Of a DNA stretch of 63,951 nucleotides, positions 8,013 through 15,308 are shown piece by piece; within the stretch, counting starts at the first letter, position 1, and each line of letters starts with the position of its first letter. The notes beneath the pieces were generated by a model, which ran no database searches, was not told the origin of the DNA, and worked only from the letters and a program-made list of their open reading frames with translations. The stretch is from Paenibacillus rhizosphaerae (GTDB lineage Bacteria > Bacillota > Bacilli > Paenibacillales > Paenibacillaceae): assembly GCF_014192015.1 (NCBI RefSeq), contig NZ_JACHXJ010000010.1, positions 1-63,951 of the forward strand, in the 5' to 3' direction. Both the position numbers and the translations under genes were made by a program.

Positions 8013-8780
8013 ATGAAAATCGATAAATCACAGGTAAGCCTGCGGCCGACGGAACGTCTCGACGATCTGCTGACGCATGATTTGCATATTATCCAAAGCG
8101 ATGAAGTATTCAGCTTTTCCATGGATGCGGTGCTTCTGGCACGTTTCGCGGGGATTCCGGCCAAGGGGAGAGTGCTAGACCTGTGTACGGGTAACGGCGT
8201 CATTCCGATGCTGCTCACCACCCGTACAGCGGCAGCTATAGAAGGTATTGAAATTCAGTCCCGTCTGGCGGACATGGCTCGGCGGAGCGTGGAGCTGAAC
8301 GGCTTGAATGACCGGGTTCTCATCCGCGAAGGCGATCTGCGGGAGCTGCACAAGGAGACCGGGCATGGTGTATATGACGCCATTACGGTGAATCCGCCCT
8401 ATATGCCGCTGAACGGCAGCGATATCAAGCTGAACCCTCACCAGGCAATCGCGCGCCATGAAATCAGCTGCACCTTGGAAGAGGTCATTCAGACCTGCTT
8501 CAGGCTGGTCAAGCCCGGGGGAAAGGTCAGCATGGTCCATAAGCCGCAGCGGCTTGCAGACATTATATCGCTGATGCGGCAGCATCGGCTGGAGCCGAAG
8601 CGGATTCGATTCGTTCATCCTAGGGCCCATTTAGAGGCGAATATGGTGCTCATCGAGGCGATGAGGGAGGGCAAGCCGGAGGTGCGGTTGCTGCCGCCGC
8701 TCATTGTATATAATGAGAATAACAGCTATTGCCCGGAAATTCTGGATATTTATTACGGAGCTAAAGAGGGAAAAGAATGA
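8013..8780 (+). CDS. yabB: YabB, N6-adenine tRNA methyltransferase family (TrmN6-like)
   Basis: 255 residues. SAM-dependent Rossmann methyltransferase with motif I VLDLCTGNG (about 54-62) and the N6-adenine catalytic motif NPPY (127-130). The family modifies A37 of tRNA1(Val) in E. coli; the substrate here is inferred. The stop overlaps the rsmI start (ATGA), giving translational coupling. B. subtilis yazA (GIY-YIG), which normally lies between yabB and rsmI, is absent. A 6-bp inverted repeat (TTTACA/TGTAAA, 7947-7967) precedes the gene. Confidence 0.9.
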   Translation: MKIDKSQVSLRPTERLDDLLTHDLHIIQSDEVFSFSMDAVLLARFAGIPAKGRVLDLCTGNGVIPMLLTTRTAAAIEGIEIQSRLADMARRSVELNGLNDRVLIREGDLRELHKETGHGVYDAITVNPPYMPLNGSDIKLNPHQAIARHEISCTLEEVIQTCFRLVKPGGKVSMVHKPQRLADIISLMRQHRLEPKRIRFVHPRAHLEANMVLIEAMREGKPEVRLLPPLIVYNENNSYCPEILDIYYGAKEGKE

Positions 8781-9661
8781 GTCTGAGCATACAAAGCAGT
8801 TTTCAGGAAAAAGAAGAGGGCGCGCCGGGTTCATTATACCTGGTGGCCACGCCTATCGGCAACTTGGAGGATATGACGTTTCGGGCGGTGAACACGCTAA
8901 ATTCCTGCGACATCATCGCCGCAGAGGATACCAGGCAGACGCGCAAGCTGCTCACCCATTTTGACATTTCCCCGTCTATGCTGTTCAGCTATCATGAGCA
9001 TAATAAGGCGGCAAGCGGACCCGAATTAATACGCTATATAATAGAAGGAAAAAATTTGGCTCTCGTCAGTGACGCAGGTCTGCCAGCGATCTCCGACCCC
9101 GGGGCTGACCTCGTCCAGCTGGCGTTGGAACACGGGATTTCCGTTATTCCGGTCCCGGGTGCCAATGCTGCATTGTCCTCCCTGATCGTGTCGGGACTTC
9201 CGACCGAGCGCTTTACGTTTATCGGTTTTCTTCCCCGGGAACGCAAAGAGATTCAAGCGGTGCTGGGGCCGCTGCAGGCGGCATCCGGAACGCTGCTGTT
9301 TTATGAATCCCCTCACCGGGTAATGAAGACACTCAAGGCCATCCTTGAAATTCTCGGCAATCGAAAAATTGTGCTCGCCCGTGAGTTGACCAAGCGATAT
9401 GAGGAGTTCGTCAGGGGAACCATTGAAGAGTGCCTTGAGTATCTGGAGGAGCATGCTCCGCTTGGGGAATACTGCCTCGTACTGGAAGGTGCTGATCCGA
9501 AGGAGGAGCAGAAGCAGCGGGATGCTTGGTGGCAGGAGCTGACTGTGGAGGAACATGTACAGCATTACGAAGCGGAAGGGTTGCCAAGGAAAGAAGCCAT
9601 GAAAAAGGCGGCCGTCGACCGCGGCGTTTCCAAAAGGGATGTATATAACGCGCTATTGTAG
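8777..9661 (+). CDS. rsmI: 16S rRNA (cytidine1402-2'-O)-methyltransferase
   Basis: 294 residues, typical RsmI length. The tetrapyrrole-methylase-fold core is recognised by LYLVATPIGNLEDMTFRA, the AEDTRQTRKLL segment and LVSDAGLPAISDPG with VPGANAALSSLIVSGL. It 2'-O-methylates C1402 in the decoding centre of 16S rRNA, together with RsmH. It is coupled to yabB by a 4-nt overlap. Confidence 0.96.
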   Translation: MSLSIQSSFQEKEEGAPGSLYLVATPIGNLEDMTFRAVNTLNSCDIIAAEDTRQTRKLLTHFDISPSMLFSYHEHNKAASGPELIRYIIEGKNLALVSDAGLPAISDPGADLVQLALEHGISVIPVPGANAALSSLIVSGLPTERFTFIGFLPRERKEIQAVLGPLQAASGTLLFYESPHRVMKTLKAILEILGNRKIVLARELTKRYEEFVRGTIEECLEYLEEHAPLGEYCLVLEGADPKEEQKQRDAWWQELTVEEHVQHYEAEGLPRKEAMKKAAVDRGVSKRDVYNALL

Positions 9662-9786
9662 CGAATGATGCGTGAGAGAGCAGCAGGCAGGAGAGAGATT
9701 TGGTTGTTAAACCACTTTTTCAAAAAAACAGATGCCTTTTATAGGGATGAAAGTTTCTCCGGGGATAGGGAATTTGTGGCAAAATG

Positions 9787-9822
9787 GAAGCAGCCGGGTA
9801 GGATGTGTTGTGCGGCTGCTTC
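9787..9822 (+). terminator. Hairpin after rsmI (probable terminator)
   Basis: A perfect 10-bp stem (GAAGCAGCCG/CGGCTGCTTC) with a 16-nt loop. The following sequence, TCTTCTCCTT, is only pyrimidine-rich, so termination may be partial. It is 126 nt after the rsmI stop. Confidence 0.65.
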
Positions 9823-9856
9823 TCTTCTCCTTGGAGCGGTTATATCGCGCCAAATC

Positions 9857-9899
9857 AAAAAAAATGCCTCCCACGGCCGGGTTCTAAGCCGAGGAGACA
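9857..9899 (-). terminator. abrB terminator
   Basis: Read on the reverse strand, a 12-bp GC-rich hairpin (TGTCTCCTCGGC with GCCGTGGGAGGCA, one bulge and one G-U) is followed by eight T. It lies 65 nt beyond the abrB stop. Confidence 0.9.
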
Positions 9900-9963
9900 C
9901 CAAGGAGATATGAAAAAGGTTAGAATTAACAATTTGAATTACTCTTATTATATACTAAAAATC

Positions 9964-10218
9964 TTAATTTGTCACAGGTGTTGGGATTTCTGATATACAA
10001 TCGTGACAAACAATTTTTCCTTTGAAGTAAGTTACATTCTCGGCATTGCCGCAGAAGATGCAGGCCGGTTCGTATTTCTTGAGCATAATACGTTCTCCGT
10101 CCACGTAAATCTCAAGTGCGTCTTTCTCTCCAATGCCCAAGGTACGGCGCAGTTCAATGGGGATCACTACGCGACCCAGTTCGTCTACCTTTCTTACAAT
10201 ACCAGTTGATTTCATCAT
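9964..10218 (-). CDS. abrB: Transition-state regulator AbrB (variant with Cys4 C-terminus)
   Basis: 84 residues. The N-terminal swapped-hairpin DNA-binding domain (MKSTGIVRKVDELGRVVIP...LRRTLGI) is almost identical to B. subtilis AbrB, the repressor of post-exponential genes. The C-terminal dimerisation region is replaced by about 30 residues with CIFC (Cys53, 56) and CHDC (Cys71, 74), a probable zinc ribbon. A start at the second Met (10215) is equally possible; the ribosome binding site GAGAGGAG is 11-14 nt upstream. Transcription is from a consensus SigA promoter with a perfect Spo0A box just downstream of the start point, suggesting repression by Spo0A~P as in B. subtilis. Confidence 0.95.
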   Translation of the reverse strand: MMKSTGIVRKVDELGRVVIPIELRRTLGIGEKDALEIYVDGERIMLKKYEPACIFCGNAENVTYFKGKIVCHDCISEIPTPVTN

Positions 10219-10253
10219 AACTGATCATTGCTCCTCTCGCCATAGTTTTAAAG

Positions 10254-10268
10254 TGTCATAATTCGACA
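10254..10268 (-). promoter_or_regulatory. Spo0A box(es) downstream of abrB promoter
   Basis: TGTCGAA on the reverse strand (10268-10262) is a perfect match to the Spo0A box TGNCGAA. It lies about +17 to +23 relative to the predicted abrB start. An adjacent opposed TGTCATA (10254-10260) matches 5 of 7. In B. subtilis, Spo0A~P represses abrB from sites in the same relative position. Confidence 0.75.
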
Positions 10269-10291
10269 ACGTTCTCTCTTTATTGATATCA

Positions 10292-10320
10292 ATAATACCA
10301 ACGATTCCCAAAACAGTCAA
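10292..10320 (-). promoter_or_regulatory. SigA promoter of abrB
   Basis: On the reverse strand TTGACT (10320-10315), a 17-bp spacer and TATTAT (10297-10292). The predicted start is near 10285, giving a leader of about 65 nt. Confidence 0.82.
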
Positions 10321-10389
10321 CCAGTAAATTTGGTTCAATAACCTTACAAATAGCATAACAGCTAGGAAATCACTCATATCAGGATTCTT

Positions 10390-10465
10390 TTCCAATTATA
10401 TCTCGTTGGTAGTATAATGTCGATTTGGAAAACATTAATTCTGCTTATTTCGACATGTATCGACA
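10390..10465 (+). promoter_or_regulatory. Promoter of HD-hydrolase gene with Spo0A boxes
   Basis: TTCCAA (10390-10395), a 17-bp spacer and TATAAT (10413-10418) form a SigA-type promoter. Spo0A-box matches overlap or follow it: TGTCGAT (10418-10424, 6/7), TTCGACA (10449-10455, perfect in reverse) and ATCGACA (10459-10465, 6/7). The position suggests repression or modulation by Spo0A~P. Confidence 0.6.
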
Positions 10466-10541
10466 CCAATTGTCAAAAATATTTCAAAATTAAAACACTT
10501 AATAACCCGAATTTCACAAAATGAACGGAGTTGACCTGAAC

Positions 10542-11822
10542 ATGAACCCGCTAAGTGAGGAAAAAGTATTTAAAGATCCGGTTCACAACTATATTCACGT
10601 CCAGGACTCCACGATTTGGCGGCTCATTAACACAACCGAATTTCAGCGTTTGCGGCGAATCCGGCAGCTCGGGACCTCGTATTTAACGTTTCATGGAGCG
10701 GAGCACAGCCGTTTCTCCCACTCTTTAGGGGTATATGAAATTACCCGGCGGATTATTTCGCAATTTGAGCGCAGCGGGTATCCCGATTGGCCCAAGGAAG
10801 AGAGGCTGCTGACGCTGTGTGCGGCGCTGCTGCATGACCTGGGACACGGCCCCTTTTCCCATTCGATTGAAGAAGCGTTTCATATGAATCATGAAGATTG
10901 GACGCGCCGGATTGTCAACGGAGATACGGAAGTGAATGACATTTTGAGTGAGATTGCCCCGGACTTCCCTGACAAGGTATCGGCTGTCATCGCGAAAACC
11001 TATGACAAACCGATCGTGGTGAACCTTGTTTCAAGCCCCCTGGATGCCGACCGGATGGATTACCTGCTTCGGGATGCTTATTACACCGGGGTGAACTACG
11101 GCACGATTGATATTGACCGTATTTTACGGATGCTCCGTCCTTACCAGGGGAGAGTGGTGGTCAAGGAGTCCGGAATGCATGCCGTGGAGGATTATTTGAT
11201 GTCCAGGTACCAGATGTATTGGCAGGTCTACTTCCATCCGGTAACCCGCAGCTCGGAAATAATTTTGCGTCAAATTTTCCGGCGGGCCAAGGAGCTGTAC
11301 CATGTTGGTTATCCATTTGGCTTTATGGTCGAGCCTCTGCCGCAGCTGTTTGAAGACAGGCTGGACGTGCAGGATTACCTGAAGCTGGACGAGGCCCTGA
11401 TTCAAACGGCCTTCCTCCAGTGGTCCTATGAGGACGACCGTATACTAAGCGAGCTGTGCACCCGATTTATGGACCGCAAACTGTATAAATATGTAGAAAT
11501 GGATTCGGTTGATTTGGAAATGATCGATGAAATCCGCAGGGAGTTTGGACAAGCCGGAATGAACCCCGAATATGATCTGGAGATTGATTTTCCGACCGAT
11601 CTTCCTTACGATGTATTTCGTCCGGGTGACGAGTCGAGCCAGAAACAGATCCTGCTGCTCGACCGCCAGGAGCAGCTGCGGGAAATATCCGAGGTGTCGG
11701 ATATTGTCCGTTCTATCAGCGGCATTCACCGCGGAAAATATCACTTGTATTATCCGGAAGATAAATTGGAAAAGGCGATAACCGCTCTTTCTCCTTCGAT
11801 TTCCTGCATTTTCAAGCTTTAA
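10542..11822 (+). CDS. HD-domain phosphohydrolase (YwfO/dNTPase-like)
   Basis: 426 residues from ATG 10542, or 433 from ATG 10521; the latter has no ribosome binding site, while ACGGAG precedes the former. HD superfamily core: HSRFSHSLGVYEI, LLHDLGHGPFSHSIEE (metal-binding His-Asp) and LDADRMDYLLRDAYYTG, the pattern of the SAMHD1/YwfO/dGTPase-like group. Probable dNTP triphosphohydrolase or related nucleotide phosphohydrolase; the substrate is inferred only from family. It occupies the place of metS in B. subtilis, divergent from abrB, with Spo0A boxes around its promoter. Confidence 0.87.
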   Translation: MNPLSEEKVFKDPVHNYIHVQDSTIWRLINTTEFQRLRRIRQLGTSYLTFHGAEHSRFSHSLGVYEITRRIISQFERSGYPDWPKEERLLTLCAALLHDLGHGPFSHSIEEAFHMNHEDWTRRIVNGDTEVNDILSEIAPDFPDKVSAVIAKTYDKPIVVNLVSSPLDADRMDYLLRDAYYTGVNYGTIDIDRILRMLRPYQGRVVVKESGMHAVEDYLMSRYQMYWQVYFHPVTRSSEIILRQIFRRAKELYHVGYPFGFMVEPLPQLFEDRLDVQDYLKLDEALIQTAFLQWSYEDDRILSELCTRFMDRKLYKYVEMDSVDLEMIDEIRREFGQAGMNPEYDLEIDFPTDLPYDVFRPGDESSQKQILLLDRQEQLREISEVSDIVRSISGIHRGKYHLYYPEDKLEKAITALSPSISCIFKL

Positions 11823-11880
11823 TGACAAAATACCGTATGAAACGGAACCTGTGTTACCGACAAGAAAGGAGTTCATATTC

Positions 11881-12651
11881 ATGGAACTGTTCGACACGCA
11901 CACCCATCTGGATGCGCATCAATTCGACGAAGACCGGGAGCGGGTCATTGATCATGCCGTACAAACCGGCGTAACCCGGATGGTTAATGTTGGTTTTAAC
12001 CGGGAGACGATTCCATCGACGATGAAGTTAGTGGAGACTTATGATTTTATATATGCGGCCATAGGCTGGCATCCGCAGGATGCCGTTTTTATGCAGGAGG
12101 GCGATCTGGAGTGGATTGCATCCTTATGCAGTCATCCCAAGGTGGTAGCCATCGGTGAAATTGGCCTGGATTACTACTGGGACACCTCGCCGAAGGATGT
12201 GCAGCACCAAGTCCTTCGCCAGCAGATCGGCCTGGCCCGGGAGCTGAACATGCCGATTGTTATACATAACCGGGACGCCCATGAGGATATTGTGAAAATA
12301 TTGCGGGAAGAGAAGGCCAGCGAGGTCGGCGGTATCATGCACTCATTCTCGGGGAGTTGGGAAACCGCAAAGCTGTGCCTCAATATGGGCTTTCATCTTT
12401 CGTTTGGCGGACCTATTACGTTCAAGAATGCCAGAGTCCCCAAAGAGGTGCTGGCACAGGTCCCGATGGACAGGCTGCTCATCGAAACCGACTCACCTTA
12501 TCTCACGCCGCACCCTTTCCGCGGGAAGAGAAACGAGTCGGCCAACGTCCGTCTGGTCGCCGAGGCGGCAGCCCAAATTAAAGGGGTTGATCTGGAGGAA
12601 ATTGCCCAGATTACCACCCAAAATGGGCTGGAACGATTTGGAATTGTGTGA
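11881..12651 (+). CDS. tatD: TatD family metal-dependent deoxyribonuclease
   Basis: 256 residues, TIM-barrel metallohydrolase. Metal ligands are visible: FDTHTHLD (His7, His9), AIGEIGLDYYWD (Glu), IHNRDA (His), MHSFSG (His) and TDSPYL (Asp). TatD enzymes are 3'-5' DNA exonucleases and have been implicated in DNA repair. Start ATG 11881 lies 10 nt after AAAGGAG. It is downstream of the HD gene (58-nt gap) and upstream of the riboswitch-controlled yabE. Confidence 0.94.
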   Translation: MELFDTHTHLDAHQFDEDRERVIDHAVQTGVTRMVNVGFNRETIPSTMKLVETYDFIYAAIGWHPQDAVFMQEGDLEWIASLCSHPKVVAIGEIGLDYYWDTSPKDVQHQVLRQQIGLARELNMPIVIHNRDAHEDIVKILREEKASEVGGIMHSFSGSWETAKLCLNMGFHLSFGGPITFKNARVPKEVLAQVPMDRLLIETDSPYLTPHPFRGKRNESANVRLVAEAAAQIKGVDLEEIAQITTQNGLERFGIV

Positions 12652-12773
12652 AATCGGGAGAAAAACAGCTGAAAAAATGAGCATGAGCGAATGATTAAAG
12701 AATTTTAACAAACAAAACGCCGAATATTACATTTTTTTAACCACTTTTTCAAATAAACGTGGTTGATTACCGC

Positions 12774-12803
12774 TTTACAACATGCATCAAAACAGGATAT
12801 CAT
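12774..12803 (+). promoter_or_regulatory. Candidate SigA promoter of the riboswitch-yabE unit
   Basis: TTTACA (12774-12779), an 18-bp spacer and TATCAT (12798-12803), about 40 nt upstream of the riboswitch. Just upstream an AACCAC/GTGGTT hairpin (12739-12763) may mark the end of tatD transcription. Confidence 0.5.
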
Positions 12804-12844
12804 CTTTTCAGTGAATCATTGAGCTGTCGTTAAGGTCTTACCTT

Positions 12845-13085
12845 CGCAGCTTTCATGAACCAGTCTCGCTGAGTCTCCCGCAAGGGAGAACGGGGGAACC
12901 AATACTGGAGCGGGTCATGACGGACCGGAAGCGGTCCCAAGCTCGCAAGCGTATTTGATTTCTTTCTTGGGTCTCTGGGGTGAATTGAACGGCTTTACGC
13001 CATGAGCGTAAGGACGCGAATAGGGCGGCTCTCTTTCGCCCGAACCCGACAGCTAACCCCGTAAGCGGATAAAGAGAGGTACCCT
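12845..13085 (+). ncRNA. ydaO/yuaA cyclic di-AMP riboswitch
   Basis: The conserved consensus blocks occur in the right order: GGGGGAACCAA (12892-12902), GGGGTGAATTGAACGGC (12978-12994), GCCCGAACCCGACAGCTAACC (split around 13036-13056) and the closing GGATAAAGAGAGG. This is the c-di-AMP-sensing RNA that in other Firmicutes switches off wall-hydrolase and potassium-transport genes. It is followed by an intrinsic terminator and then the 3D-domain cell-wall gene yabE. Exact ends are approximate. DarA, a protein c-di-AMP receptor, is encoded 8 kb upstream. Confidence 0.95.
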
Positions 13086-13117
13086 CGTGCATGACAATTC
13101 CGATATTCAGACATCCG

Positions 13118-13169
13118 GAAGCCACGAAAGAGTCCTCGTAAGCTCTTTTCTATCGGCTTCTTTTGTTTT
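13118..13169 (+). terminator. Riboswitch expression-platform terminator
   Basis: Nested stem GAAGCC/GGCTTC enclosing GAAAGAG/CTCTTTTC, followed by TTTTGTTTT, 30 nt after the riboswitch core. Ligand binding is expected to favour this hairpin. Confidence 0.88.
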
Positions 13170-13221
13170 GAATAAAGGAGAGGCAGTCAACATACTGTTG
13201 TATAACAGGAGGTGACAAATC

Positions 13222-13278
13222 ATGATGGGGAGATTGGTTCATGGTGCAGGAACGCATGCTTTCTGTGGGTTCTTGTAA
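13222..13278 (+). CDS. Putative 18-residue small protein or leader peptide
   Basis: Two ATG codons in tandem follow AGGAGGTGAC (13207-13216), a perfect anti-16S complement with ideal 5-nt spacing. The frame runs 18 codons to TAA (start MMGRLVHG, end AFCGFL). It sits between the riboswitch terminator and yabE (76 nt before its GTG), so it should be translated whenever the riboswitch allows read-through. No family is recognised. It could be a leader peptide controlling yabE or a fortuitous strong initiation site. Confidence 0.45.
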   Translation: MMGRLVHGAGTHAFCGFL

Positions 13279-13353
13279 AAAATTGAGTATAGTCGCGTCA
13301 AATACAATCATGCATAACTCTAGACGGCGAGGCTATGAAGGAGGATCGAGAAA

Positions 13354-14526
13354 GTGGGCGTTTTCCAACCAGAGAAGACCCATGATTCAAAAATCTCCAG
13401 CATGTCTTACGCATTGCGATGGAAGCATGAGAATTTGCGCCAGATCTCCACTGCAGCTATCGTTTCAATCGCGGTTACCCTGATGATCTTGCTGCTCGTG
13501 TACAGTCAATCGCGAAAACAAGTTTATTTGGTAGTAGACGGTCAAATGAAATCTGTACAGACCAATACATCTTTACTTCAAGAAATGCTGGATGAGCAGG
13601 AAATCAGTCTGAAACCCGAGGACCAAATATCGATGCCGTTGAGCGGGGCCATATCCGACGGCGACAAGGTCGTCATCGACCGCGCGAGTTCTGTGAAGGT
13701 GACAGCTGATGGTGCAACGAAGCATTTGTATACAACGGCCAAAACGGTCGGCGACGTGCTGAAAGAAACCGGCGTCAAAGTCAAGGAAACGGACATTGTC
13801 ACTCCGGCTGTTGAAACGGCGGTCTCCACCAACACGGACATCCGGATCGTCCGGATGAACAAACAGGTGGTACAGCGTCATGAATCCCTCCCTTTCCGGG
13901 TGGTCAAAACCTCCGATCCCAGCATTTACAAAGGCGAGTCGCGGGTGATTCAGCAGGGATCCCCAGGCGTCATGGTGCAGTACATTGAGAAGCAGTACAA
14001 AGACGGCAAGCTGGTGTCCAAGAAAATGGTAGGTAAAGAAGTGCAGACGGTGACCAAGGATAAGGTCATTGCCGTCGGCACGAAGAAAAAGCCTGTTCCT
14101 GTAGTGACCGAAGTCAAAACAGCCGTTGCCAAAGCTTCTTCTACCCCTGCCAAGGTGAAGAAGGTCAGCAGCAGCAGTAGTAACAACCGGGTCAGCCGAG
14201 CCGGCGTTGACTTCTCCTACAAGAAGCTGATCAAAGTCTCCATGACCGCTTATTCGTCTGGCGAGTCCGGAGTCGGCACACGCACCGCCACAGGAACACG
14301 CGTCACAGAAGGCCGCACGATTGCAGTTGATCCAAGCGTCATTCCCCTGGGATGGTGGGTTTACATTGAAGGCGTTGGCTTCCGTCGTGCGGAAGACACG
14401 GGCGGAGCCATTAAGGGAAATATAATCGATATATACTACGATTCCGTCCAGCAGGCACGCAACTTTGGCCGTAAATCCGGCCTTAAAGTGTACGTGATCG
14501 GTCCGGTCAAACCGGAGCTGAACTAA
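13354..14526 (+). CDS. yabE: YabE: DUF348-G5-3D domain cell-wall protein
   Basis: 390 residues. One N-terminal membrane anchor or signal (about 31-50), two ubiquitin-like DUF348 repeats (about 55-165), a G5 domain (about 170-245), a basic Ser/Lys-rich linker, then a C-terminal 3D domain with the conserved MTAYS...GTRTATGT...IAVDP.. and DTGGAIKGNIIDIY segments. This is the Rpf/Sps-type architecture of peptidoglycan-cleaving enzymes. Start is GTG 13354, 9 nt after AAGGAGG. Expression is predicted to be under c-di-AMP riboswitch control, linking wall turnover to c-di-AMP. Confidence 0.93.
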   Translation: MGVFQPEKTHDSKISSMSYALRWKHENLRQISTAAIVSIAVTLMILLLVYSQSRKQVYLVVDGQMKSVQTNTSLLQEMLDEQEISLKPEDQISMPLSGAISDGDKVVIDRASSVKVTADGATKHLYTTAKTVGDVLKETGVKVKETDIVTPAVETAVSTNTDIRIVRMNKQVVQRHESLPFRVVKTSDPSIYKGESRVIQQGSPGVMVQYIEKQYKDGKLVSKKMVGKEVQTVTKDKVIAVGTKKKPVPVVTEVKTAVAKASSTPAKVKKVSSSSSNNRVSRAGVDFSYKKLIKVSMTAYSSGESGVGTRTATGTRVTEGRTIAVDPSVIPLGWWVYIEGVGFRRAEDTGGAIKGNIIDIYYDSVQQARNFGRKSGLKVYVIGPVKPELN

Positions 14527-14585
14527 TTTCGTTTTACTTTGCCATTCTAATGTTATAGTATTATGATCATGAAAATGTCATGCTA

Positions 14586-14613
14586 AAGAAGAGGAGCTCT
14601 CCTCTTCTTTTTG
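14586..14613 (+). terminator. yabE terminator
   Basis: A perfect 10-bp stem AAGAAGAGGA/TCCTCTTCTT, 4-nt loop and T-tract. Confidence 0.92.
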
Positions 14614-14698
14614 TTGTTAATTTACAGCAGTTTGTCTATACCGGACCCCGTTAAGTACCTGAACAGGCACCTCGATTTATGCCCACTTGCAGGGATAC

Positions 14699-14729
14699 TT
14701 GGCTGTCCGGCGGCATTGACGGGTATAAT
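14699..14729 (+). promoter_or_regulatory. Candidate SigA promoter of rnmV-rsmA
   Basis: TTGGCT (14699-14704) and a consensus TATAAT (14724-14729), with a long 19-bp spacer. It is 24 nt upstream of the rnmV start. Confidence 0.5.
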
Positions 14730-14753
14730 GTACTCGAAAGGAAGACAGGAATC

Positions 14754-15308
14754 ATGATTAAAGAAGTCATTGTGGTGGAAGGCCGGGATGATACCGTGGC
14801 CGTGAAGCGGGCGGTGGATGCCGATACGATTGAGACGGGCGGCTCTGCCATCAATGCGCGTATACTCCAGCGGATCGCGCTGGCTCAAGAGCGGCGGGGA
14901 GTCATTGTGCTGACGGACCCGGACCACGCCGGCGAAAGGATTCGCAAAATCATTTCGGCCAAGGTGCCCGGCTGCAAGCATGCGTTTATCCCGGAGGCCG
15001 ACGCAACCCGCAAAGGAGATATCGGTGTGGAGAACGCCTCACCTGAGGCGATCCGCAGAGCTCTGGAGCGGGTTCATACCTCTTATGAGGGGGCGGAAAG
15101 CCAGATCGACATGGAGGATCTGATGGAGGCGGGGCTGCTGGTGCACCCGGATGCCGCCGCCCGGCGGATGGCGATGGGCAACCTCCTTGGTATCGGTTAC
15201 TGCAACGGCAAACAATTTTATAAGCGACTCGCTATATTTCAAATATCCCGCGAAGAATTTGCGGATGCACTCGCCCGTATCGAAGATGAAGGAGGCCGGA
15301 CAACGTGA
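14754..15308 (+). CDS. rnmV: Ribonuclease M5
   Basis: 184 residues from ATG 14754, preceded by AAAGGAAG; the longer frame from 14679 runs through the promoter. Toprim nuclease that matures 5S rRNA: the catalytic Glu lies in VVEGRDD (residues 8-13) and DxD in LTDPDHAG (Asp55, Asp57). The C-terminal RNA-binding part contains the family GNLLGIGYCNGKQFYKRL. It overlaps rsmA by four nt. RNase M5 acts with ribosomal protein L18 on 5S precursors, such as the 5S at the window start. Confidence 0.95.
   Translation: MIKEVIVVEGRDDTVAVKRAVDADTIETGGSAINARILQRIALAQERRGVIVLTDPDHAGERIRKIISAKVPGCKHAFIPEADATRKGDIGVENASPEAIRRALERVHTSYEGAESQIDMEDLMEAGLLVHPDAAARRMAMGNLLGIGYCNGKQFYKRLAIFQISREEFADALARIEDEGGRTT

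Noticed and set aside
9665..9913. 82-codon plus-strand frame between rsmI and abrB
   Set aside because: It runs through two terminator hairpins, has no ribosome binding site and no protein-like pattern.
10329..10341. TTTGGTTCAAT upstream of abrB resembling one arm of the inverted-repeat element
   Set aside because: Only an 11-base match and no partner arm within 150 bp.
9708..12757. AACCACTTTTTCAAA sequence shared by the region after rsmI (9710) and after tatD (12739), 19 of 20 bases
   Set aside because: Low-complexity T and A runs make such a match plausible by chance in 64 kb; no further copy was seen and the contexts differ.
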